The position numbers and the translations under genes were made by a program. A model generated the notes under the pieces. It saw only the letters and a list, made by a program, of their open reading frames with translations, did not search any database and had not been told where the DNA came from. Below are positions 42,562 through 52,815 of a DNA stretch of 64,000 bases, piece by piece. The DNA comes from Piscinibacter gummiphilus (GTDB lineage Bacteria > Pseudomonadota > Gammaproteobacteria > Burkholderiales > Burkholderiaceae_C), in contig NZ_CP015118.1 of NCBI RefSeq assembly GCF_002116905.1, forward strand, positions 2,170,001-2,234,000, read 5' to 3'. Each line of letters starts with the position of its first letter. Within the stretch, counting starts at the first letter, position 1.

Positions 42562-43890
42562 TCAGAGGCCCACGTCGAACCCGAACAGCTCGCCGGCGGC
42601 GTCACCCGACGCGTCGGCGGCACCGGTCCGGCGTGCACGCGCCGTCAGGTCGTCGAGCGGACCGCGCGTGTGCACGGTGACCGACTCCAGCTTCAGCCGC
42701 GCCGAGGCCACGGCCGCGAAGGGCCAGTAGAAGCCCAGCGTGAGCACGATCAGCAGCCAGTTCTTCAGCGTCAGGCCCATCAGGGGCAGCAGCTTCAGTT
42801 CGCTGCGGAACTGCAACTCGGGGCTGCGCGTGTCGTTCCAGACGAGGTTCTGCAGGCGCGAGGCGAGGTAGGTGTTGCTGACGAGGATCAGGGCGAGGTA
42901 GCCGGCCGAGCCCACCACCACGAAGGTGATGATCGTGACCACCGACCCGGCGCCCAGGCCACGGCCGCCGCTGAAGAGGGTGGCGACCCCCAGGATGGCG
43001 GCGAGCGCGACGACCAGGACGGCGAGCACCACCGTGGCCAGGATGGACACGCCGGCGGACTTCAGGAACAGCAGGTAGAACTGGAAGGGGGAGCTCTTCA
43101 GGCGGGTCTGCACTTCGCCGAGGGCGTAGTGGCCGTGCTGGTAGCGCTTGATGCCCCAGAGGACCCACGGCATCAGCGCGAGGGTGGCGAGCACGGCGAT
43201 GCCCATGGAGGCCACGGCCCATTCGGGCGGGGCCGCCACGGGCTTGCGGGTGGCCACGGGGCCGCCGGCGGTCTCGCGGTCTTCCGGCTCCGTGGCATCG
43301 CCGGACGCCTCGTCGCCCCGGGCTTCCTCGGCCTGCGACGGCGCCTGGGTTTCCTCCACCTGGGCGGCTGCCAGTGCGTTGGTGTCGCCGGCCACCTCGG
43401 GGATCAACAGCGTGAAGCCGAGCACCAGCACCGCGGGCACGATGGCGGGCAGCAGGGCCCGGTAGGCGCCGGCCATGCTGCCGCGGAAATGGAAGCGCAG
43501 GCCGCGCCAGCTCGTGTTGGCCATGCGGAAGCGCAGCGACGCGAGGAACAGTGCGGGCGACACGGCCGACACGATCAGCAACGTCACGAGGCCGGCCGTG
43601 GGCGAGAACCTCCCGGCGACGCCATAGAGGACGAACATCAGGCCGACCAGCAGCATGCCGCGCAGCATGCGCCACGGGTCGCCGTGGAAGTCGAAGGCGT
43701 GGTCGCCGACCCAGGTGTTGCCATAGAAGTAGCGCAGCTTGCGCACCCTCGCCCACGGGTGGTACAGCCCGAGGGTCAGCAGCGTCAGCAGCAGGTTGGC
43801 GATCCAGATGCGGAAATACTCGCTGCCCGAGGCGGTGAAGCGCACGGGCGACGACTCGGCGCGCGGCTTGGCCGCGTGAAGTTCGTTCAT
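42562..43890 (-). CDS. YjgN-like DUF898 membrane protein
   Basis: 442 aa from MNELHAAKPRAESS (GGGAGAG upstream). Two copies of the DUF898 motif: YFRIWIANLLLTLLTLGLYH followed by PWARVRKLRYFYGNT near the N-terminus, and LKNWLLIVLTLGFYWPFAAV near the C-terminus. About eight TM helices and an acidic Ala/Glu/Thr-rich loop in the middle (about 170-215). Function unknown in all bacteria. Leads the operon with the M48 peptidase. Confidence 0.9.
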   Translation of the reverse strand: MNELHAAKPRAESSPVRFTASGSEYFRIWIANLLLTLLTLGLYHPWARVRKLRYFYGNTWVGDHAFDFHGDPWRMLRGMLLVGLMFVLYGVAGRFSPTAGLVTLLIVSAVSPALFLASLRFRMANTSWRGLRFHFRGSMAGAYRALLPAIVPAVLVLGFTLLIPEVAGDTNALAAAQVEETQAPSQAEEARGDEASGDATEPEDRETAGGPVATRKPVAAPPEWAVASMGIAVLATLALMPWVLWGIKRYQHGHYALGEVQTRLKSSPFQFYLLFLKSAGVSILATVVLAVLVVALAAILGVATLFSGGRGLGAGSVVTIITFVVVGSAGYLALILVSNTYLASRLQNLVWNDTRSPELQFRSELKLLPLMGLTLKNWLLIVLTLGFYWPFAAVASARLKLESVTVHTRGPLDDLTARARRTGAADASGDAAGELFGFDVGL

Positions 43891-44072
43891 TGTTGTCTCT
43901 CCCCTTGTCCCGCGAAAATGTATCACCGGGGCCGCGCGCGGCATGTCCCGCGGAAGGGGGGAGGGGATACCCCGGTCCATCGCCAAGCTTGAGGATGGGC
44001 GCGCCGGGGCGGTCTGCCTAGACTGGCCTGACCGGCCGCCTCATGCGGCACGCCACCGGAGGGAGACGCGCC

Positions 44073-44315
44073 ATGGGCTCACGGCAATCGACATCGTTCA
44101 GCCAGGACGTGCAACGCGCGCTCGAGGGCGAGGCCGTCCCGTCCTCGGACGAGACCACCGACTTCGTCGGGCCCCTGCAGGAGGCCCTCGCCGCCATCGA
44201 CCAGGCGACGCGCGACGCGGGCGAGGCGGGCACCGCGCGCTACGGCGCGTCCACCGCCGCGTCGGTGCGGAAGTACCGCGGCATGCCGGCGCCCGGGCCG
44301 GCGAAGGGGAAGTGA
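44073..44315 (+). CDS. Small soluble protein, function unknown
   Basis: 80 aa from MGSRQSTSFSQDVQRALEGE, with a strong GGAGGGAG ribosome site. Hydrophilic, acidic middle, ends in a basic PAPGPAKGK tail. No family recognised. The strong ribosome site and clean isolation (divergent from DUF898; 1 bp between its stop and that of convergent prmB) make it a credible gene. Confidence 0.6.
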   Translation: MGSRQSTSFSQDVQRALEGEAVPSSDETTDFVGPLQEALAAIDQATRDAGEAGTARYGASTAASVRKYRGMPAPGPAKGK

Positions 44316-44316
44316 C

Positions 44317-45204
44317 CTACTTCCTGGCGGCCCGCAGCAGGCTCTCGCGCGTGACCAGCAGCACCTGGTCGGCGCCCGCGCTGGCTTCCAGCCACGCCAC
44401 CTCGAGGCGCGGGAACGCGGCCTCGAAATGCTCGCGTTCGTTGCCGATCTCGAGCACGAGCACGGCGTCGCGGGTCATGTACGCGGGCGCGTCTTTCAGG
44501 ATGCGGCGCACGAGGTCCATGCCGTCATCGCCGCCGGCCAGCGCGAGGGCCGGCTCCTTGCGGTACTCGTCGGGCAGGTGGGCCATGCTGTCGGCGTTGA
44601 CGTACGGCGGGTTGCACACGATCAGGTCGTACGGGCCGCGCACCTTCTCGAACAGGTCGCCCTTGAAGAGGGTGATGCGCTTGCCGAGCTTGTGCTGGTC
44701 GACGTTGATGCGGGCCACGGCCAGCGCCTCGTCGGAGATGTCGGTGGCATCCACCGTGATCTCGGGATAGGCCATGGCGGCGATCACGGCGAGGCTGCCG
44801 TTGCCGGTGCACAGGTCGAGCACGGCATGCGTCTTGTCGGACAGCCACGCGTCGAGCGTGCCGTCGCCTTCGCCGTCGGCCAGCAGTTCGGCGATGAAGC
44901 TGCGCGGGATGATGGTGCGCTGGTCCACGTAGAACGGCACGTTCTGCAGCCAGGCCTGTTTCGTCATGTAGGCGGCGGGCAGGCGCGAGTCGATGCGGCG
45001 GGCGATGATGTCGTCGGCCTTCGTGAACTCTTCGGGCGTGATGTTGCGCTGGGCCTGGGTTTCCAGGGCGTCGAGCGGCATGCCCAGCGCCCACGTGACG
45101 AGCCAGGCGGCCTCGTCGAAGGCGTTGGTGGTGCCGTGCCCAAACGAAACGCCCGCCTCTTTCAGGCGGGCGCTTTGCGCGGTGATGAAGTCGATCAGGG
45201 TCAT
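44317..45204 (-). CDS. prmB: Ribosomal protein L3 (glutamine-N5)-methyltransferase
   Basis: 295 aa. PrmB/HemK-type: N-terminal helical substrate domain ([19 protein letters not shown]), SAM motif [10 protein letters not shown] (129-138), and the Gln-methyltransferase signature NPPY (198-201). The PrmB hallmark [18 protein letters not shown] is present and distinguishes it from PrmC. It methylates L3 during ribosome assembly. Its start overlaps the dapE stop by 4 bp, so the two are translationally coupled. Confidence 0.93.
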   Translation of the reverse strand: MTLIDFITAQSARLKEAGVSFGHGTTNAFDEAAWLVTWALGMPLDALETQAQRNITPEEFTKADDIIARRIDSRLPAAYMTKQAWLQNVPFYVDQRTIIPRSFIAELLADGEGDGTLDAWLSDKTHAVLDLCTGNGSLAVIAAMAYPEITVDATDISDEALAVARINVDQHKLGKRITLFKGDLFEKVRGPYDLIVCNPPYVNADSMAHLPDEYRKEPALALAGGDDGMDLVRRILKDAPAYMTRDAVLVLEIGNEREHFEAAFPRLEVAWLEASAGADQVLLVTRESLLRAARK

Positions 45205-46346
45205 GACAGCAGGTTCTCCAGGGTCCGCCGGTAGATGTTCTTCAGCGGATCGATGCTTGCGACGTCGACGTGTTCGTCGATCTTGTGGATGGTTTCGTTG
45301 ATGGGGCCGAACTCGACGACCTGCGGGCAGATCTTCGCGATGAACCGGCCGTCGGACGTGCCGCCGGTGGTGGACAGCTCGGGGCTGTAGCCCGTCTCGG
45401 CGCGGATGGCCTCGGTCATCGCGTCGCTCAGGTCGCCCACGGGCGTGAGGAACGGTTCGCCGCCGAGGGTCCACGCGATGTGGTGGTCGAGGCCGTGGCG
45501 GTCGAGCACCTCGACCACGCGGGCCTTCAGCGACTCGGGCGTGGACTCGGTGGAGAAGCGGAAGTTGAAGTCAACGACCAGCTCGCCGGGGATCACGTTG
45601 GTGGCGCCGGTGCCCGCGTGGATGTTGGAGCACTGCCAGCTGGTGGCGGGGAAGTAGGTGTTGCCGGCGTCCCAGTCGAATGAGGCCAGTTCGGCGAGCG
45701 CGGGCGCGGCGAGGTGGATCGGGTTCTTCGCGAGCTGCGGGTAGGCGATGTGGCCCTGGATGCCCTTGACCGTGAGTTTGCCCGACAGCGAACCGCGCCG
45801 GCCGTTCTTGATGACGTCGCCGAGCGTGTTGACCGACGTGGGTTCGCCCACGATGCAGTAGTCGATGCGTTCGCCGCGCTCGCGCAGCAGTTCGACCAGC
45901 TTGACGGTGCCGTCGGTGGCGGGGCCTTCCTCGTCGCTGGTGATCAGCAGCGCGATGCTGCCGCAGGTGTCGCCACGGGCCGCGACGAACTCCTCGATGG
46001 CCACCACCATCGCGGCGATGGACGTTTTCATGTCGGCCGCCCCGCGGGCGTACAGCTTGCCGCCGCGGTGCGTGGGCACGAAGGGGTCGCTGGACCACTG
46101 CGCGAGCGGGCCGGTGGGCACCACGTCGGTGTGGCCCGCGAACATCAGCAGCTTCTTGCCGGGGGCGCCGCGGCGCACGGCCCACAGGTTCGTCACGCGG
46201 AAGGTGTCGGGGCCGCTCTCGACCGTCTCGCACGTGAACCCGAGCGGACGCAGGCGGTCGGCGATCAGGGCCTGGCAGCCGGCGTCGTCCGGCGTGACGG
46301 AGGCGCGGGCGAGCAGGGCTTCGGTGAGTTCCAGCGTGGCGGACAT
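45201..46346 (-). CDS. dapE: Succinyl-diaminopimelate desuccinylase
   Basis: 381 aa. M20-family di-zinc hydrolase: metal ligands H72 (FAGHTDVVP), D105 (RGAADMKTS), E139/E140 ([11 protein letters not shown]), then [11 protein letters not shown], dimerisation domain and [12 protein letters not shown]. It removes succinate from N-succinyl-LL-DAP in lysine and peptidoglycan synthesis. Sits between pilU (31 bp upstream) and prmB (4-bp overlap) on the minus strand. Confidence 0.96.
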   Translation of the reverse strand: MSATLELTEALLARASVTPDDAGCQALIADRLRPLGFTCETVESGPDTFRVTNLWAVRRGAPGKKLLMFAGHTDVVPTGPLAQWSSDPFVPTHRGGKLYARGAADMKTSIAAMVVAIEEFVAARGDTCGSIALLITSDEEGPATDGTVKLVELLRERGERIDYCIVGEPTSVNTLGDVIKNGRRGSLSGKLTVKGIQGHIAYPQLAKNPIHLAAPALAELASFDWDAGNTYFPATSWQCSNIHAGTGATNVIPGELVVDFNFRFSTESTPESLKARVVEVLDRHGLDHHIAWTLGGEPFLTPVGDLSDAMTEAIRAETGYSPELSTTGGTSDGRFIAKICPQVVEFGPINETIHKIDEHVDVASIDPLKNIYRRTLENLLS

Positions 46347-46377
46347 CGGGAGGGACTGCGGAGAGGGAAAAAGGGAA

Positions 46378-47577
46378 TCAGAAGCGCGTGGCGAAGCCGC
46401 TCGCGCGGCCCTCGTCGGCCGGCACGTCGAGCGTGATCTCGGTGAACGTGGGCTGGTCGGCGTCGGGCTCTTCCTTCTTCGGGGCCTGGCGCGAGACCGG
46501 CTCCATGTCGTTCGCGAGGCGCCACATCAGGTTGGTGGGCGAGTCGGCGAACGCGAGGCCTTCGTCGCGCGTGATGAACCCTTCGCCGATCAGGCGGGCG
46601 AGTTCGGCCTCGAAGGTCTGCGAGCCTTCGGCGAGGGACTTCTCCATCGACTCCTTGACACCGCCGAAGTCGCCCTTCTCGATGAACTCGGCGACGAGCT
46701 TGGTGTTCAGCAGCACCTCGACGGCCGGCATGCGGCCGCCGGCGGACGCCCGCACGAGGCGCTGCGACACGATGGCCTTCAGGCCCGAGGCCAGGTCGGC
46801 CAGCAGCGCGGGACGCGACTCGGGCGAGTAGAACGACAGGATCCGGCCGAGCGCGTGGTAGCTGTTGTTCGCGTGCAGCGTGGACAGCACGAGGTGGCCC
46901 GACAGCGAGTACGAGATGGCCGCGGTCATGGTCTCGCGGTCGCGGATTTCGCCGATGTAGATGCAGTCGGGGGCCTGGCGCAGCGCGTTCTTCAGCGCGA
47001 CCTGCAGGGATTGCGTGTCGCGGCCCACCTCGCGCTGGTTGACCATCGAGCGCTTGTTCGTGAACACGAACTCCATCGGGTCCTCGATGGTGAGGATGTG
47101 GCCGGCCATCTGCTGGTTGCGCTGCTCGAGCATCGCGGCGAGCGTGGTGCTCTTGCCGGTGCCGGTGGCGCCCACGAGCAGGATCAGGCCGCGCTTCTCG
47201 AGCACCAGCGTGTTCAGCACGGGCGGCAGGTTCAGGCTGCCCAGGGCCGGGATGTCGTGCGGGATGTGCCGGAACACCGCGGCGATGGAGCCGCGCTGGC
47301 GGAACGCGCTCAGGCGGAACGTGCCGACACCGGACAGGCCGATGCCGATGTTGAGCTCGCCGGTGTCTTCCAGGTCTTCGAGCTGCGTGGGGGTCAGCAG
47401 TTCGGCGAGCAGCTGGCGCGGTTGCGCGGGGCTCAGCGGCTGGTCGCTCAGCTGCAGGATCTGCCCGTTGATCTTGATGAGGATCGGCGTGTTGGCCGAG
47501 AGGTACACGTCGGAGGCGTGTTTCTCCGCCATCAGGCGGAGCACCCGCTCCATGTTGCCGCCATTCGTCGCTGCCAT
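46378..47577 (-). CDS. pilU: Type IV pilus retraction ATPase PilU
   Basis: 399 aa from [16 protein letters not shown] (GAGGA upstream). PilT-family ATPase: Walker [10 protein letters not shown] (136-144), Asp box [11 protein letters not shown], Walker [15 protein letters not shown] and His box [13 protein letters not shown]. The extended C-terminus ([19 protein letters not shown]...FATRF), absent from PilT, and the location inside the dap cluster favour PilU. It powers pilus retraction with PilT. A lone pil gene within lysine-pathway genes is common in Burkholderiales. Confidence 0.9.
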   Translation of the reverse strand: MAATNGGNMERVLRLMAEKHASDVYLSANTPILIKINGQILQLSDQPLSPAQPRQLLAELLTPTQLEDLEDTGELNIGIGLSGVGTFRLSAFRQRGSIAAVFRHIPHDIPALGSLNLPPVLNTLVLEKRGLILLVGATGTGKSTTLAAMLEQRNQQMAGHILTIEDPMEFVFTNKRSMVNQREVGRDTQSLQVALKNALRQAPDCIYIGEIRDRETMTAAISYSLSGHLVLSTLHANNSYHALGRILSFYSPESRPALLADLASGLKAIVSQRLVRASAGGRMPAVEVLLNTKLVAEFIEKGDFGGVKESMEKSLAEGSQTFEAELARLIGEGFITRDEGLAFADSPTNLMWRLANDMEPVSRQAPKKEEPDADQPTFTEITLDVPADEGRASGFATRF

Positions 47578-47684
47578 CGCTGTCCTCGTTTCAGATCTTC
47601 TCGGGCTGGTCGGAACCACCGGGCGCGGGCCCGGCGGGTTGGGGAAACCGCGGCGCCGCTCCCCGGGCGGCGCCACGCCGCGCG

Positions 47685-48506
47685 TCAGGCGCGGAGCAGG
47701 TCGTTGATGCTGGTCTTCGAGCGGGTCTGCGCGTCGACGCGCTTGACGATCACCGCGCAGTACAGACTGTACTTGCCGTCGGCGCTCGGCAGGCTGCCGG
47801 CCACGACGACCGAACCCGCCGGCACGCGGCCGTACGTGACTTCGCCGGTGGCACGGTCGTAGATCTTGGTGCTCTGGCCGATGAACACACCCATCGAGAT
47901 CACCGAGTTCTCCTCGACGATCACGCCTTCGACGATCTCGGAACGGGCGCCGATGAAGCAGTTGTCCTCGATGATGGTGGGGTTGGCCTGCAGCGGCTCC
48001 AGCACGCCGCCGATGCCGACGCCGCCCGAAAGGTGCACGTTCTTGCCGATCTGGGCGCACGAGCCGACGGTGGCCCACGTGTCGACCATGGTGCCTTCGT
48101 CGACGTAGGCGCCGATGTTCACGTAGGACGGCATCAGGATGACGTTCTTCGCGAGGTACGAGCCGTGGCGGGCCACGGCCGGGGGCACCACGCGCACGCC
48201 GGTGGCGCGGATCTCGGCCTCGTCCATGTCCGCGAACTTCGGCTTGACCTTGTCGAAGAAGCTCAGGCCGCCGGCCTCGATGAGCTTGTTGTCGTTCAGG
48301 CGGAACGACAGCAGCACGGCCTTCTTGACCCACTGGTTGACGGTCCACTGGCCCACGCCCTGGCGCTCGGCGACGCGCAGCTTGCCGTTGTTCAGGTCGG
48401 CGAGCACCGTGTCGACGGCGGCGCGGACCTCGGGGCTGTTGTCGGCGGTGATGGACGCGCGGGCTTCCCAGGCGAGTTCGATGGTGGATTGGAGCTGGTT
48501 GGTCAT
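47685..48506 (-). CDS. dapD: Tetrahydrodipicolinate N-succinyltransferase
   Basis: 273 aa from [19 protein letters not shown]. After a helical N-terminal domain comes a left-handed beta-helix of hexapeptide repeats ([60 protein letters not shown]). Catalyses the committed succinylation step of the DAP pathway. It starts 13 bp after dapC. The 107 bp to pilU contain short GC hairpins but no gene. Confidence 0.96.
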   Translation of the reverse strand: MTNQLQSTIELAWEARASITADNSPEVRAAVDTVLADLNNGKLRVAERQGVGQWTVNQWVKKAVLLSFRLNDNKLIEAGGLSFFDKVKPKFADMDEAEIRATGVRVVPPAVARHGSYLAKNVILMPSYVNIGAYVDEGTMVDTWATVGSCAQIGKNVHLSGGVGIGGVLEPLQANPTIIEDNCFIGARSEIVEGVIVEENSVISMGVFIGQSTKIYDRATGEVTYGRVPAGSVVVAGSLPSADGKYSLYCAVIVKRVDAQTRSKTSINDLLRA

Positions 48507-48519
48507 GGTGATGCGGTGA

Positions 48520-49713
48520 TCAGAGGGCGAGGGAACGGGCGAAGGCGGCGAGCCGCTGGGCGGCTTCCAGGCATTCGTCGACTTCGGCGACGAGGGCCAG
48601 GCGGACACGCCCGGCGCCGGGGTTGATGCCGTGGGCTTCCCGGGCGAGCAGGCTGCCCGGCAACACGGCGACATTGTATTGAGCCAGCAGGCCCTGGGCG
48701 AAGGCGACGTCGTCGCCCGGCACGCCGGCCCAGAGGTAGAAGCCGGCGTCGGGCAGCGCCACGTCGAGCACCTCGGACAGCACCGGGGTGACCTGGGCGA
48801 ACTTGCGGCGGTACTTCTCGCGGTTCTCGACGACGTGGGCCTCGTCGTTCCAGGCCGTGATGCTGGCGTGCTGCACCATGGGGCCCATCGCGCTGCCGTG
48901 GTACGTGCGGTACAGCAGGAACTGCTTGATCAGCGTGGCGTCGCCGGCCACGAAGCCCGAGCGCAGGCCCGGCACGTTCGAGCGCTTGGACAGGCTGGTG
49001 AACGCGATCAGGTTGCGGTAGCCGGTGCGGCCGAGCTTGACGGCGGCCTCCAGCGAACCGAGCGGCGCTTCCTCGCGGAAGTAGATCTCGGAGTAGCACT
49101 CGTCGGACGCGATCACGAAGCCGAAGCGGTCGCTCAGCTCGAACAGCATCTTCCACTCCTCGAGCGGCATCACCGCGCCGGTGGGGTTGCCGGGCGAGCA
49201 GACGTACAGGAGCTGGGTGCCGGCCCAGACTTCCTCGGGCACGCCGGCCCAGTCGGACGCGAAGTTGCGCGCCGGGTCGCTGTTGACGTAGTGGGTGCGG
49301 GCGCCGGCCAGCAGGGCCGCGCCTTCGTAGATCTGGTAGAACGGGTTGGGACAGACGACCGTGGCGTTGGACTTCGTGGGGTCGATGACGGTCTGCGCCA
49401 GCGCGAACAGGGCTTCCCGGGAGCCGTTGACCGGCAGCACCTCGGTGGCCGCGTCCACCTCGATGCCGTACCGGCGCTGCATCCAGTTCACCATCGCTTC
49501 CCGCAGGGCGAGGTCGCCCGCGGTGGCCGGGTACACGGCGAGGCCGGACAGGCCTTCCACCAGCGCATCCTTGATCAGCTGGGGCGTGGCGTGCTTGGGC
49601 TCGCCGATGCCGAGGCTGATGGGCTTGTACGCCGGGTTCGGCGTGATGTCCTTCGTGAGGACGCGCAGGCGTTCGAACGGATACGGGTGCAGGCGGGAGA
49701 GCAGCGGGTTCAT
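48520..49713 (-). CDS. dapC: Succinyldiaminopimelate aminotransferase
   Basis: 397 aa. Class I aminotransferase fold: [54 protein letters not shown], and PLP-Lys in [18 protein letters not shown], with C-terminal Arg in [16 protein letters not shown]. Context (dapD, dapE) and family identify DapC, which makes N-succinyl-DAP. First gene of the minus-strand dapC-dapD-pilU-dapE-prmB run. Confidence 0.94.
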   Translation of the reverse strand: MNPLLSRLHPYPFERLRVLTKDITPNPAYKPISLGIGEPKHATPQLIKDALVEGLSGLAVYPATAGDLALREAMVNWMQRRYGIEVDAATEVLPVNGSREALFALAQTVIDPTKSNATVVCPNPFYQIYEGAALLAGARTHYVNSDPARNFASDWAGVPEEVWAGTQLLYVCSPGNPTGAVMPLEEWKMLFELSDRFGFVIASDECYSEIYFREEAPLGSLEAAVKLGRTGYRNLIAFTSLSKRSNVPGLRSGFVAGDATLIKQFLLYRTYHGSAMGPMVQHASITAWNDEAHVVENREKYRRKFAQVTPVLSEVLDVALPDAGFYLWAGVPGDDVAFAQGLLAQYNVAVLPGSLLAREAHGINPGAGRVRLALVAEVDECLEAAQRLAAFARSLAL

Positions 49714-49773
49714 CCGGGGGATTATCCGGTACTCCGCCCCCCGCCTGCGCGTTTCAAGATGCTTCTCCGGCCG

Positions 49774-50970
49774 TCAATCGCATTGCCAGGGTTTCGCCTC
49801 GCCGGTGAAGCAATCCCCGAACTTCGGCTCGTTCTTCAGCTTGTGGAGCACCCGGGCGGCCACGGCCGTGTCCGCGAAGTCCGAGAACAGCCCGTCGATG
49901 CCCAGCTCGAAGTACTGAAGGTACTCGTTGACCGGGTTGCCGGCGTAGTCGCTCGGCAGGCGGCTCTGCTCGTTGCGGAAGGTGTAGGCGTGCACCAGCA
50001 GGCCGGCCTTGTGGGCGCGGGCGATCAGGTCGGTCGGGGGCAGCAGCTTCAGCTTGGCTTCGCCCGGGCCGGTGCCGTTCGGGTCGACGACGGTGCTGAC
50101 GATGTAGCGCTTCCACGGGCCGATGCCGTCGGCGTAGGTCTTGACCTCGCGCAGGCCGGCGTCGGTGGTGAGGTACGCGAAGGTGCGGGCGAGCAGGGCC
50201 GGGTTGCCCGAGGCGGTCCAGTCGTACGGGCGGTCGTACGGGGCGGTGAAGTCGAGCGAGCCGTCGGGCTTCACGTCGTTCGCGTCGATCAGCTGGATCA
50301 GCTTGACGCGGGTCATCTTGTTGAGCTGCTTCAGGTTCGCCTGTTCGAACGACTGGATGAACACCGGGGCTTCACGGTAGTTCCAGCCCGCGCGGGTCAG
50401 CACGTTGAGGATGCGCTGTTCGAGCGCCAGGTTCAGCTTCTGGTGGTAGGTGGGGTGCTTCGTCTCGATGTAGACGCCCACGGTGCGGCCGGCTTCGCGG
50501 CCCTTGCGCTTGGCGAGTTCCACCACTTCCTCGAGCGTGGCGATGCCGAACTTGCCGTTGAACTGTTGCGGACGGTCTCCGAACGGCTGCTTCGCGCGCA
50601 GCGTGCGGATCTCGGCGAGGGTGAAGTCGGAGGCGAAGAAGCCTTCCTCGGTGGCGCCGTCGACCACGGCCGTGCGGCGGCGCGAGGCGAACTCGGGGCG
50701 GCTCGCCACGTCCGTGGTGTTCGTGATGTTGGGCTCGTGGCGCGTGATCAGGTGGCCGTCCTTCGTGGCGACGACGTCGGGCTCGATGAAGTCGGCACCC
50801 AGCTCGATGGCCAGGGCGTAGCTTTCGAGCGTGTGCTCGGGCAGGTAGCCGCTCGCACCGCGGTGGCCGACGACGAGCGGGCTGTCGAAGCGGCTGCGGT
50901 CGTGGGCCGAGGCCGGGGCGGTGAAGGCGACGGCGCAGGCCAGGGCCAGGCCGAGGAAGGAAAGGCGCAT
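49774..50970 (-). CDS. glpQ: Periplasmic glycerophosphodiester phosphodiesterase
   Basis: 398 aa with signal peptide (MRLSFLGLALACAVAFTAPA, cleavage near SA-H). TIM-barrel GDPD motifs: VVGHRGASGYLPEHTLESY, GADFIEPDVVATKDGHLITR and GVYIETKHPTYHQ; the long form and export match GlpQ rather than cytoplasmic UgpQ. It hydrolyses glycerophosphodiesters to glycerol-3-phosphate and an alcohol. A C-terminal Cys pair (GDCFTGEAKPWQCD) may form a disulfide. Monocistronic. Confidence 0.88.
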   Translation of the reverse strand: MRLSFLGLALACAVAFTAPASAHDRSRFDSPLVVGHRGASGYLPEHTLESYALAIELGADFIEPDVVATKDGHLITRHEPNITNTTDVASRPEFASRRRTAVVDGATEEGFFASDFTLAEIRTLRAKQPFGDRPQQFNGKFGIATLEEVVELAKRKGREAGRTVGVYIETKHPTYHQKLNLALEQRILNVLTRAGWNYREAPVFIQSFEQANLKQLNKMTRVKLIQLIDANDVKPDGSLDFTAPYDRPYDWTASGNPALLARTFAYLTTDAGLREVKTYADGIGPWKRYIVSTVVDPNGTGPGEAKLKLLPPTDLIARAHKAGLLVHAYTFRNEQSRLPSDYAGNPVNEYLQYFELGIDGLFSDFADTAVAARVLHKLKNEPKFGDCFTGEAKPWQCD

Positions 50971-51061
50971 GGAACGTTCTCCTCGTTGAAAACGAGGACC
51001 CTAGGCCCGCGCGGTGACGGTGTCGTGACGCGGATGGACCTCCGCGTGACAGGACGTGTCG

Positions 51062-51571
51062 TCAGAGCTTCCCGGAACACCCCGGGGCGCCGCACCGGCA
51101 GGCCAGCCGGCCCTCGTGGTGGGTCTCGCCGTAGCTCACGGTGATCTCCTCGCCCGGCGAGATGGCGCGGAGGGAGTAGAACTCGACCCGCCCGTTCTGC
51201 ACGGCCAGGCGGGCGTTGGCGTCGCACGAGTGGTTCGTGTAGCGCATCGGGTCGGTCGACTTGTGGAAGTCGATGGCCTTGTCGGGCGAGATCTCCACGA
51301 TCATCACCCGCTCGTGGCGGGTGGCGCGGATGCGGGCCTCGATCACGCTGATCGACTGCCCGCGGATCTCGCCGATCTTGGTCCAGCGCGGGATGGGCTC
51401 GGCGGCGAACACACCCTGGCCGTCGATGGCGCTCGCGCGCACGTCGACGTCGTACTTCTGGTACGCCGGCCACCGGCGCGGCGCCGGCTCGCCGGCCTCA
51501 CTTGGGGAGGTTGCTTTCGATCCAGGGGCCGAAGCGGGCGAGGAACTGATTGAGGAAATCCTTGGTGCCAT
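51062..51571 (-). CDS. SET-domain protein-lysine methyltransferase-like protein
   Basis: SET fold is clear: SAIDGQGVFAAEPIPRWTKI, SPDKAIDFHKSTDPMRYTNH followed by SCDANARL (the NHSC SAM/knot motif), and ISPGEEITVSYGE, ending with the post-SET cluster ACRCGAPGCSGKL. The first in-frame ATG (51571) overlaps the upstream FMN reductase by 74 bp and its first 24 residues mirror that gene out of frame. A GTG at 51442 or another non-ATG start may be used, giving about 126-145 aa. Bacterial SET proteins methylate proteins; targets are largely unknown. Confidence 0.75.
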   Translation of the reverse strand: MAPRISSISSSPASAPGSKATSPSEAGEPAPRRWPAYQKYDVDVRASAIDGQGVFAAEPIPRWTKIGEIRGQSISVIEARIRATRHERVMIVEISPDKAIDFHKSTDPMRYTNHSCDANARLAVQNGRVEFYSLRAISPGEEITVSYGETHHEGRLACRCGAPGCSGKL

Positions 51572-52055
51572 CGTTCTTGAGGTTTCCGGCGTCGTCGAAC
51601 AGGGTGTGCGCCTGCCCGATGTACGCCTCGTGGGGCAGCAGCGGGATGTTCAGGAACACGCAGGACTGGCGCAAGTGGTGGTTGGCCCCGTAGCCGCCGA
51701 TGGCCCCGGGCGAAGCGCTGATCACGGCGCCCGGCTTGCCGCTCCAGGCGCTCTTGCCGTAGGGGCGCGAGGCCACGTCGATCGCGTTCTTCAGCGCGCC
51801 CGGCACCGAGCGGTTGTACTCGGGGGTGACGAACAGCACCGCGTCGGCGGCCTGGATGGCGGCCTTGAAGTCCGCGGCGGGCTTCGGCGGATTGGCCTCC
51901 CACTCCTCGTTGAAGAGCGGCAGGTCGCCGATCTCCACGATGGACAGCTTCAGCGTGGGCGGGGCCAGGGCCGCGATGGCCAGGGCGAGCTTGCGGTTCA
52001 GCGAGGCCTTGCGGAGGCTGCCGACGATGACGGCGACGTTGCGAGGGGGGGCCAT
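51498..52055 (-). CDS. NADPH-dependent FMN reductase family protein
   Basis: 185 aa from MAPPRNVAVIVGSLRKASLN. Flavodoxin-like fold: GSLRKASLNRKLA (FMN phosphate loop), FVTPEYNRSVPGALKNAIDV (signature PEYN) and ISASPGAIGGYGANHHLRQ. ChrR/YieF-like quinone or chromate reductases share this layout. Protects against quinone redox cycling, exact substrate unknown. Overlaps the SET-domain frame, suggesting coupled expression. Confidence 0.9.
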   Translation of the reverse strand: MAPPRNVAVIVGSLRKASLNRKLALAIAALAPPTLKLSIVEIGDLPLFNEEWEANPPKPAADFKAAIQAADAVLFVTPEYNRSVPGALKNAIDVASRPYGKSAWSGKPGAVISASPGAIGGYGANHHLRQSCVFLNIPLLPHEAYIGQAHTLFDDAGNLKNDGTKDFLNQFLARFGPWIESNLPK

Positions 52056-52158
52056 GGGCGTGTCCTTCTGCGGGTGAGGAGCCGCCATCCTCATGCAACG
52101 GCGGCCCGTCCGCAATCGGCCGCCGCAAACACGGCGCGCCCGCAGGGCTTTGCCCGGG

Positions 52159-52656
52159 TCAGGCCAGGCCGGTGGCGACGGTGTGGGCGGGCATCACCAC
52201 CACGGGCTGCGGCTTCCAGCCCTTCTTGCGGTGCTCGGCCACGACGTTCGTGTAGATGCCGCCGCGCACGTACCACTTCGCGGTGATGCGGATGAAGCGC
52301 GGGTCGGTGGCGCGCACGATGTCGTCGAGGATGTCGTTCGTCACCTTCTCGTGGAAGGCGCCCTCGTGGCGGTAGCTCCACATGTACATCTTCAGGCTCT
52401 TGAGCTCGACGCACAGCTTGTCCGCGATCATGTCGATCGTGAAGTGGGCGAAGTCGGGCTGGCCGGTCAGCGGGCAGTGGCAGGTGAACTCGGGCACCTG
52501 GAACTGGATCGCGTAGTCGCGCTTCGGGGTGGGGTTCGCGAACACGTCGAGCTGCTTGCTGGGCGCGCTCGGGGGCGTGGCCGGCTTCTCGCGGTGGCCC
52601 ACGGCCGCGGCGGACTTGTTCTTGGGCGGGGCGACTTTGGAGGACATCTTGGCCAT
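52159..52656 (-). CDS. queF: NADPH-dependent 7-cyano-7-deazaguanine reductase (short type)
   Basis: 165 aa. QueF motif FTCHCPLTGQPDFAHFTIDM with catalytic C61 and D68, and VELKSLKMYMWSYRHEGAFH. It reduces preQ0 to preQ1 in queuosine tRNA modification. The short (unimodular) length matches the Bacillus type. N-terminus has a 35-residue Lys/Ala/Pro-rich extension. No preQ1 riboswitch seen in the 159 bp up to smc. Confidence 0.94.
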   Translation of the reverse strand: MAKMSSKVAPPKNKSAAAVGHREKPATPPSAPSKQLDVFANPTPKRDYAIQFQVPEFTCHCPLTGQPDFAHFTIDMIADKLCVELKSLKMYMWSYRHEGAFHEKVTNDILDDIVRATDPRFIRITAKWYVRGGIYTNVVAEHRKKGWKPQPVVVMPAHTVATGLA

Positions 52657-52815
52657 GGCGGATCGGTCGGGTCGGGACGGGGTTTTGCGGGAGGGCCGAT
52701 GGTATCATCGCCCCTCGCCGGACGCTCCGCCGTCGGATAATTTTGTCAGATAAATCAAGCACTTAGCTGGAAATTCGGCGGTCCAGGCCGCCCTTGTCCA
52801 AGGGCCAAACCTCCC

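Noticed and set aside
52657..52815. preQ1 riboswitch upstream of queF
   Set aside because: Searched the minus-strand leader for a short pseudoknot with an A-rich tail; none found.
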